Assembly (NCBI RefSeq): GCF_014202765.1
Contig: NZ_JACHHN010000001.1
Coordinates: 62,001 to 126,000 of the forward strand
Origin: Silvimonas terrae
Lineage (GTDB): Bacteria; Pseudomonadota; Gammaproteobacteria; Burkholderiales; Chitinibacteraceae
DNA: 64,000 nt
Reading direction: 5' to 3'
The stretch's first letter is position 1; each line of letters starts with the position of its first letter. The position numbers and the translations under genes were made by a program. Positions 56,321 to 64,000 of this stretch are shown one piece after another. The notes beneath the pieces were generated by a model. That model was not told the DNA's origin and did no database searches. It saw only the letters and a program-made list of their open reading frames with translations.

Positions 56321-57217
56321 TCAGGGCGCGGGCACCGTGGCGCGGGCCAGCAAGGCCCCCAGCACCATGCGCAAGGTGGTCTGGCCATGCCAGTGTTCCC
56401 CCGCGCCGGTTTCCACATCAATGCCGCCGGCGTTGTGGGTATCGTACAAATCGCTCATCAGGCGGATGTAATCCGCGCTGTGACCACCCCGCGCCAGCAT
56501 GGCCGGCCAGTTAGCCCGGGGCACGGCGTAGGGCTTGATCGGGCGGCCGGCCAACTCGCTCAGGGTCTGGGCGATGTCTTCCACACTCACCCGGCGTGGC
56601 CCCTCAATACTGACGATGTGTGGCTGATCGTTGGCGGGTTCTTGCTGCAATAACTGCGCCGCGGCCAGACCCACATCATGTGCAGAGACTGTGGCAAACG
56701 GGTGATCCAGCGGCGCATGCAGACTGGGGAGGGTATTGGTGGCCAGCGCAATCGGCAGCACGCGCGCCCAGTTCTGCAAATGCTCGGCCGAGCGCAACAG
56801 GGTTAGCCGGGTAGGGATGGTTTTGAGTTGGTGCTCCAGTTCATGAAACAACATGGTGATGCCGGTGCCCTGCGGCAGCTCTGCGCCAAAGTCAGACAAA
56901 CCCAGCACCACCGCCGGTGGGGTGCGCCGCAGGGCATCGGCAGCCGTCTGGATCATCTGGCGCATGGTGTCGCTGGCGTGAGGATCATCTGCCGGCACCA
57001 CCGGGCAGAGGATCTGTACGGCGTAAGCGCCTGCAATGGCGTGGGCGACAGCAGCGGCGTTGGTCAGATCGGCCTGCACCACTTCGCAGCCCGATTGTTT
57101 GAGGCTGACGGCCTGTTCCAGGTTGCGCACCACGGCCCGCACCGGCAGGCCGGCGTGGCGCAAGGTGGTGGCGGTCATGTGTCCGGCCTTGCCGGTGGCA
57201 CCAAAAATGACAAACAT
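56321..57217 (-). CDS. NmrA-like NAD(P)-binding protein
   Basis: 298 aa, Rossmann fold with GATGKAGHM (6-14) and the NmrA/SDR layout (VQADLTNAAAVAHAIAGAYAV, LLRSAEHLQNW, GPRRVSVEDIAQTLSELAGRPI). Members act as NAD(P)H sensors or quinone/ether reductases. GAGGAG lies just upstream of the ATG. It is divergent from an AraC gene, a common pairing in which the regulator controls the oxidoreductase. Confidence 0.9.
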   Translation of the reverse strand: MFVIFGATGKAGHMTATTLRHAGLPVRAVVRNLEQAVSLKQSGCEVVQADLTNAAAVAHAIAGAYAVQILCPVVPADDPHASDTMRQMIQTAADALRRTPPAVVLGLSDFGAELPQGTGITMLFHELEHQLKTIPTRLTLLRSAEHLQNWARVLPIALATNTLPSLHAPLDHPFATVSAHDVGLAAAQLLQQEPANDQPHIVSIEGPRRVSVEDIAQTLSELAGRPIKPYAVPRANWPAMLARGGHSADYIRLMSDLYDTHNAGGIDVETGAGEHWHGQTTLRMVLGALLARATVPAP

Positions 57218-57379
57218 GGAAGTCTCCTCGCGGATGGATGAGCCACCATCGTAGAGCGCACCACGCCGGCAGATGAGCGGGTATGGATGAAGCTGCGCAG
57301 AAGAGGATGATTGTTTTGGCCCGCGTGGCCAGGCCCGTTGCCGGGCCCGGTACACTGATCTGGTTGAAAAGGACTCCCT

Positions 57380-58231
57380 ATGCCTGTCATGACCCCGACA
57401 CCTGGTTCCACCATCAGTCTGCGCAATAGTGACGGCTTGGGCTGGCACGGCTTTGGCGCCGCGCTGGTCGGGGTCGGACAGGGCACGCACCGCATACCGG
57501 GCGGCGCACAGCACCGTATTGGCGTGCATGTCGGCAGCCCGGTGCGCGCCAATTGTGCTTGTGATGGCCGCCGCCAGGCGCGGATTCAGGCGCATGGCGA
57601 TGCAGACATTATTCCTGCCGGGGTAGATGGCCAATGGACTGACGACGCCAATTGCACCATCTTGCGCATCTGGCTGAGTGATGATTTTGTGCGCGCCACG
57701 GGTGAACAACTGGCACTGAAACCGGCACAACGGTCTTTGCAGCCGCAACTACAACTGCGCGATACCCGTTTTCAGCATATGGCCTGGGCGTTACAGGCCG
57801 AACTGGAAGCCGCCGAAACCTCAGACCCGTTGCTGGCCGAGAGTCTGTGTACGGCCATGGTGGTGCGACTGCTGGGCGATGCGCCATCACTGCAGAACCG
57901 GCGCTACGCCTTGACCCCGCGGACTGCCGCACGGGTGGTGGATTACATTGAAAGCCATCTGGACCAGCGCCTGACGTTGACAGAACTGGCCGCGCTGGTG
58001 GATTTATCTGTGCCGCATTTCAAGGTGCAGTTCAAAGCGACACTGGGGGTGCCGGTGCATCGGTATATCGTGCAACGGCGGGTGGAACTGGCCAGGCATC
58101 TGCTGCTGGCGGGCAAACTCTCAGCCAGCCAGATTGCACTGGAGGCCGGATTTGCGCACCAGAGTCATATGGCGCACTGGATGGGGCGGTTGCTGGGCAT
58201 ACGGCCGCGAGACCTGCTGCGGGAGGGGTGA
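57380..58231 (+). CDS. AraC-family transcriptional regulator
   Basis: 283 aa: N-terminal cupin-like ligand domain (about 15-120) and a C-terminal pair of helix-turn-helices (AARVVDYIESHLDQRLTLTELAALVDLSVPHF, ASQIALEAGFAHQSHMAHWMGRLLGIRPRDL). AAAAGGA precedes the ATG. Divergent from the NmrA-like gene with a 162-bp gap. Confidence 0.92.
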   Translation: MPVMTPTPGSTISLRNSDGLGWHGFGAALVGVGQGTHRIPGGAQHRIGVHVGSPVRANCACDGRRQARIQAHGDADIIPAGVDGQWTDDANCTILRIWLSDDFVRATGEQLALKPAQRSLQPQLQLRDTRFQHMAWALQAELEAAETSDPLLAESLCTAMVVRLLGDAPSLQNRRYALTPRTAARVVDYIESHLDQRLTLTELAALVDLSVPHFKVQFKATLGVPVHRYIVQRRVELARHLLLAGKLSASQIALEAGFAHQSHMAHWMGRLLGIRPRDLLREG

Positions 58232-58700
58232 CGCCGGGCTTGCCCCGCAATCAAAAGAACACAAAGGCCTCGTTGCTGTCGGGCAGGCCGCGCAACAGGG
58301 CGGCCAGATCATGCCAGCGTGCCCGTTCACATAGCCACAGCAAGGCGCGTAATCGCCAATCCATGCGTGCTGGCGGGATCACAGCCACGCAGGGTCTGGC
58401 ATATAAAAAGCCGGGGCAGCGCAGGGGGCAGGTGGACATGCGGGTATCTCGGGTTGGTGATCAGCAATCAACTCAGCTTCCGGTCTGATGCTGCACGATG
58501 GCGCATGCCCTGGCGCGCAGAAAAAGAGGCTGTGCGCAGATATGGATGATTCCGCTACGCCACACCAGGCATTCACCCTGGTTGTACGGCAACATGACAG
58601 CCGGGTATTATCGCGGCGCCTGAGGTGTGTGTGATTGATCCGGCCTGACGCTGTTTTCAACATGCAACACTCTGCAACTATGCTGGTCAGGCGTTGTGAA
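58232..58700. other. Gene-poor stretch before the GGDEF-EAL gene
   Basis: No gene firmly supported. A minus-strand frame at 58251-58364 could encode a 37-aa basic peptide (MDWRLRALLWLCERARWH...), but it lacks a ribosome site and may be a remnant. GC falls around 58440-58660, where the promoter of the next gene likely lies. Confidence 0.35.
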
Positions 58701-61289
58701 ATGCTCAATGATGAGACGAATACTCATCTTCCCTGGGGTCCCGCAGCGGCTATGAGCCAACCTGAACGATCTGGCGCCAAACCAGGCCGCTTTTCAATTC
58801 CCTTAAGGCTGGCGATCACGCTGCCCGTGGCATTGATATTGATTGCATCGGTGGGCTTTCAAGAGATCACCCAGCATGACAATTCGGCCCGCTTGATCGA
58901 CACCACCAGCATCCGCTTGCTGGATGCCCTGACGGTCACGACCCGCAACCGCCTGACCAATTTCCTGGAAGTCCCCTTTGCGGCGCAACAAGCGCTGGGG
59001 GATGCCATTGTCCGTTACAAGCTCTACACGCCGGGCAATATGGAGCCGGTTTACCGCCATATTGTCGGCACCTTTCGCGACCTTTATCAGGACCAACCCC
59101 AGATCAGCGTGATGTCGTTTGGTGGTAGCCATGGCGACTTTGCCGGGGTGCGGCGCAAGGACAATCACTACAACCTGATGCTGTCTGATGCCTCAACCCA
59201 GGGGCAGTTGCTGATCTACAAAGAAAACGCGCCTGGCGCCACCGCCGCGTCTTTTCCTGGCTACGATCCACGCACCCGGCCGTGGTATGCGCCGTTTGCC
59301 CAGTCCGGCAAAGCGGGCTGGTCAGATATCTATGCCAATTACGATGAGTTTGCCGAAGTCACCATCAGCGCGGCCAGCCCGGTCAAGGTGGCCGGGCAAT
59401 TGATTGGCGTGGTCGATGCGGACATTAAACTGAGTGACCTGAACCGCTTCTTGCGGGATGAATCCCTGCGCGGATCAGGTTCAATTGCCATTACCGATGC
59501 CCAGGGCGTATTGATTGCGCAATCGGGTGATAGTCCGGTGCTGTCGGATGGTCACGGCGGTATCGCGCGCGGCCAGCGGCTGAGCCTGGCGCAAAGTGAC
59601 GACCCGGTGCTGCGGGTGGCGGCGGCCTGGGTTGCGCAAACCCCGCAAGATCAATCGGTCAGCTTTCATGACACGCTCGATGGCAAGGCTTATAGCGGCC
59701 GTGTTACCCCGTTTTTTGACCAGCGCGGCCTGCGTTGGCGCATTGTCACGCTGGTACCGGATTCTGACCTGGTGGGCGATATCCGCGCCAGCACGCGGCG
59801 GGCGGGTATTTTGCTGGCTGGCCTGGCCATTACCGGCTTGCTGCTCTGTTTATGGGTGATCGGCTGGGTAACCCGACCCATTCACCGTACTGCGCAGGCC
59901 GCCAACCGGCTGGCGCAGGGCGACTGGCTGGCCAAGATCAATACCCGCAGCCCCATTCGTGAAACCGCCACGCTGGTCAAAGCCTTCAACACCATGGCGC
60001 GGCAGGTAGACCTGGCTTTCAATACCATGCGCGACCAACTGCGGCTGGATGGTCTGACCCAGTTGCTGACCCGCCAGGGTTTGCTGGAAGAAGTGAACTG
60101 GCCAGAGCCACGGCCCGCCATTCTCTGTCTGATCGGGCTGGATGGATTCCGCAGCATCAACGATAACCTGGGGTATGACACCAGCAGTCGGCTGTTGCAG
60201 GCAGTGGCAGAGCGCATGCGCAACCATCTGCCTTGCCTGGCCTTGCTGGCGCGCATAGGCGGCGACGAATTTGCCGTGATCTGTATGGACCCGACCATGC
60301 CGGCCGATGAAGCCGGCGCGCAGGTGCTGGCGCTGTTCGCCACGCCGTTTACCTCTGGCGATGACGAAGTGATGGTCAGTGCTTCGGTTGGCGTGGTGGA
60401 AGGGCTGTTGTCGTCAGATCACCTGCCGGAATGGCTGCGCAATGCCAGTGTCGCGATGGGCGAGGCCAAGCGGCGCGCGCGCATGTCCTCCGTGGTGTTT
60501 GAGCCCGCCATGCTGGAACGTCTGCGCGAAGTTTCCCGCCTGACCAGTGATCTGCGTCAGGCGCTGGACCAGAACCAGTTCCTGGTGCACTACCAGCCAG
60601 TGGTCAATATGGCGGACGGCCAGATCAGCGGCCTCGAGGCCCTGGTCCGCTGGCAAAGCCCCACGCGCGGTCTGGTGCCCCCGGCCATGTTTATCCCCAT
60701 TGCCGAGAACTCGGACCTGATCCTGGCGCTGGGCGACTGGGTACTGCGCACGGCCACCCGGGACATCGCCGGCCGTCTCGATACGCTGCCTGCAGACTTT
60801 GAACTGCATGTGAACGTGTCTGCACGGCAACTGATCCAGTCTGACTTTATTGCCACGCTACGCCATGCCCTGCAGGAAAGCGGCTTGCCGCCGGGACATC
60901 TGACCCTGGAGTTGACGGAATCCGTGCTGATTGAGCAGGGCGGTCAAACCGTGGAGCGCTTGCGGCAGATTCGCAATCTGGGTGTGAAGATCGCCATTGA
61001 TGACTTCGGCACCGGTTATTCGTCGCTGTCTTATCTGGGGACGTTGCCGTTTGATTGCCTGAAGATCGACAAGAGCTTTGTGGACAATATCTGTGTGTCT
61101 CCACAAGACACCGCCGTGGTCGCGGCCGTGCTGCACATGGCGCGCGGTTTTGGTGTCACCGCCGTTGCCGAAGGGGTGGAAACCGAAGACCAGGCCCGAC
61201 GCCTGCGGGAAATGGGTTGCAGCCACGCCCAGGGCTACTGGTTTGGCCGCCCGGTGCCGCTGGCTGATATCCGCTGGCCTGGCCAGTAA
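58701..61289 (+). CDS. Cache-HAMP-GGDEF-EAL cyclic-di-GMP protein
   Basis: 862 aa. Helix 1 (about 38-57), dCache periplasmic sensor (about 60-360, with YDPRTRPWYAPFAQSGKAGWSDIY), helix 2 (about 370-390), HAMP, GGDEF with an intact site GGDEF (520-524) and EAL with E646-A-L, followed by DDFGTGYSSLSYL and KIDKSFV. Both domains keep active-site residues, so it may make and break c-di-GMP; which activity wins is unknown. Start ATG at 58701 is chosen because CAGGCG lies 7 nt upstream; ATG at 58752 or upstream starts are possible. Confidence 0.9.
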   Translation: MLNDETNTHLPWGPAAAMSQPERSGAKPGRFSIPLRLAITLPVALILIASVGFQEITQHDNSARLIDTTSIRLLDALTVTTRNRLTNFLEVPFAAQQALGDAIVRYKLYTPGNMEPVYRHIVGTFRDLYQDQPQISVMSFGGSHGDFAGVRRKDNHYNLMLSDASTQGQLLIYKENAPGATAASFPGYDPRTRPWYAPFAQSGKAGWSDIYANYDEFAEVTISAASPVKVAGQLIGVVDADIKLSDLNRFLRDESLRGSGSIAITDAQGVLIAQSGDSPVLSDGHGGIARGQRLSLAQSDDPVLRVAAAWVAQTPQDQSVSFHDTLDGKAYSGRVTPFFDQRGLRWRIVTLVPDSDLVGDIRASTRRAGILLAGLAITGLLLCLWVIGWVTRPIHRTAQAANRLAQGDWLAKINTRSPIRETATLVKAFNTMARQVDLAFNTMRDQLRLDGLTQLLTRQGLLEEVNWPEPRPAILCLIGLDGFRSINDNLGYDTSSRLLQAVAERMRNHLPCLALLARIGGDEFAVICMDPTMPADEAGAQVLALFATPFTSGDDEVMVSASVGVVEGLLSSDHLPEWLRNASVAMGEAKRRARMSSVVFEPAMLERLREVSRLTSDLRQALDQNQFLVHYQPVVNMADGQISGLEALVRWQSPTRGLVPPAMFIPIAENSDLILALGDWVLRTATRDIAGRLDTLPADFELHVNVSARQLIQSDFIATLRHALQESGLPPGHLTLELTESVLIEQGGQTVERLRQIRNLGVKIAIDDFGTGYSSLSYLGTLPFDCLKIDKSFVDNICVSPQDTAVVAAVLHMARGFGVTAVAEGVETEDQARRLREMGCSHAQGYWFGRPVPLADIRWPGQ

Positions 61290-61301
61290 GCGGCCCCTCG
61301 T

Positions 61302-61910
61302 TCAGGCCGTGGGGGCCAGATGCCGGGCAATCAACGGGGCAATGTCTGCCGCCATGCTGTTGGCAAACCCGTGATCCCCGCCAGTAAACACATGCAGCTC
61401 CGCCCTGGGGAGCAAGCGGGCCAGATGCTCACCCACTGCCACCGGGCTGATCGGGTCGGCATCGCCCCACAGCAACAGGGTGGGGATGGCCAGCGTGGTC
61501 AGCCGGGCTGACAAATCGGTCTGCCATGATCCAAACCAATCCGGCAAACCAGGGTTGTTGCGGGCAAATTCTGCGCGCCAGTCTTGCGCACCCAGGCGGG
61601 CCGTATCCACTCCGCCAGAAGTCGCCGTCAGCACCAGATGCGTAATCTGCTGCGGGTTTTGCAGCGCAGCCAGCACCGCCACCACGCCCCCCATGGATTG
61701 CGCGACCAGCGCTGTCGGACCATTCAGTTCCCGTTTCACCAACCCTGCCAGATCGGCCAGCCCATGCACGTCTGGCCGGGGCGGGGTATCGCCAAAACCG
61801 GGCCAGCCCATGTGGATTTTCTCTGCCGGGTGGGGCAACGCCTGGGCTACGGGTTGCCAGAATTGCGTGTTGCCGGAGGCACCTGGCAGGAACAGGATTT
61901 TGTCAGGCAT
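61302..61910 (-). CDS. Alpha/beta-fold hydrolase
   Basis: 202 aa: LFLPGASGN oxyanion strand, nucleophile elbow VAQSMGG (A-x-S-x-G), acid D in LLWGDADPISP, and H in GGDHGF. Likely an esterase or lipase-like enzyme; substrate unknown. ATG at 61910 is preferred to 61925 because GGAAG lies 8 nt upstream. It ends 12 nt from the stop of the convergent GGDEF-EAL gene. Confidence 0.85.
   Translation of the reverse strand: MPDKILFLPGASGNTQFWQPVAQALPHPAEKIHMGWPGFGDTPPRPDVHGLADLAGLVKRELNGPTALVAQSMGGVVAVLAALQNPQQITHLVLTATSGGVDTARLGAQDWRAEFARNNPGLPDWFGSWQTDLSARLTTLAIPTLLLWGDADPISPVAVGEHLARLLPRAELHVFTGGDHGFANSMAADIAPLIARHLAPTA

Positions 61911-64000
<2,090 letters not shown>

Overview
This 64 kb window is high-GC, densely coded DNA from a Gram-negative chromosome. 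The arginine succinyltransferase (ast) genes, lipoproteins, MASE1/GGDEF/EAL signalling, a type VI-style lipase with lipoprotein partners, and a chitinase with (Thr-Pro)n linkers together suggest a free-living, motile, chitin-degrading betaproteobacterium, possibly Neisseriales. That placement is inference from gene content. No rRNA, tRNA, CRISPR array, integrase or complete transposase was seen.

Layout. 1-1.3 kb: end of astB and all of astE. 1.4-6.4 kb: secreted DUF4124 protein, SRPBCC protein, MASE1-PAS sensor and an alpha/beta hydrolase with a Cys in the nucleophile position. 6.5-10.3 kb: four-gene osmoprotectant ABC transporter behind a roughly 300 nt leader. 10.4-20.9 kb: small secreted protein plus COG4705-like membrane protein, class C beta-lactamase-fold hydrolase, solute-binding protein, phospholipase C-type enzyme with an extra N-terminal domain, Lrp regulator, and a tyrosinase coupled to a DUF2182 membrane protein. 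20.8-32.8 kb: signalling block with a minus-strand operon (CHASE3 hybrid kinase, CheR, CheB, REC-kinase), two response regulators without kinases, and an OmpR regulator/hybrid kinase pair. 33.3-37.4 kb: TetR and a divergent NTF2-like gene with twin operators, GH18 chitinase, solute-binding protein. 38-46.7 kb: diguanylate cyclase with duplicated PAS-like unit, FHA protein/serine protease pair, DUF2199, PilZ, DUF4142, LysR and a divergent EamA exporter. 46.7-50.4 kb: chemoreceptor and ECF42-type sigma factor with its DGPF/YCII partner. 50.7-54.2 kb: DUF2235 (Tle1-like) lipase flanked by two DUF3304 proteins, the second broken at a ten-G tract. 54.2-64 kb: VOC protein, unknown 503-aa protein, NmrA-like oxidoreductase with divergent AraC regulator, GGDEF-EAL protein, alpha/beta hydrolase, and katG running off the window end.

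Themes. Signal transduction is heavily represented: three sensor kinases, three response regulators, CheR/CheB, a chemoreceptor, a GGDEF, a GGDEF-EAL and a PilZ protein. Many intergenic regions are built from interspersed repeats. The main one is a roughly 280-330 bp composite element, found in four near-complete or complete copies plus partial ones. Its central hairpin shows a compensatory base-pair change. The most unusual loci are the lipase/DUF3304 locus with its possible phase-variable tract, the repeat family, the two-domain phosphoesterase, the tyrosinase-DUF2182 pair, and a candidate small RNA at 32.85-32.93 kb.
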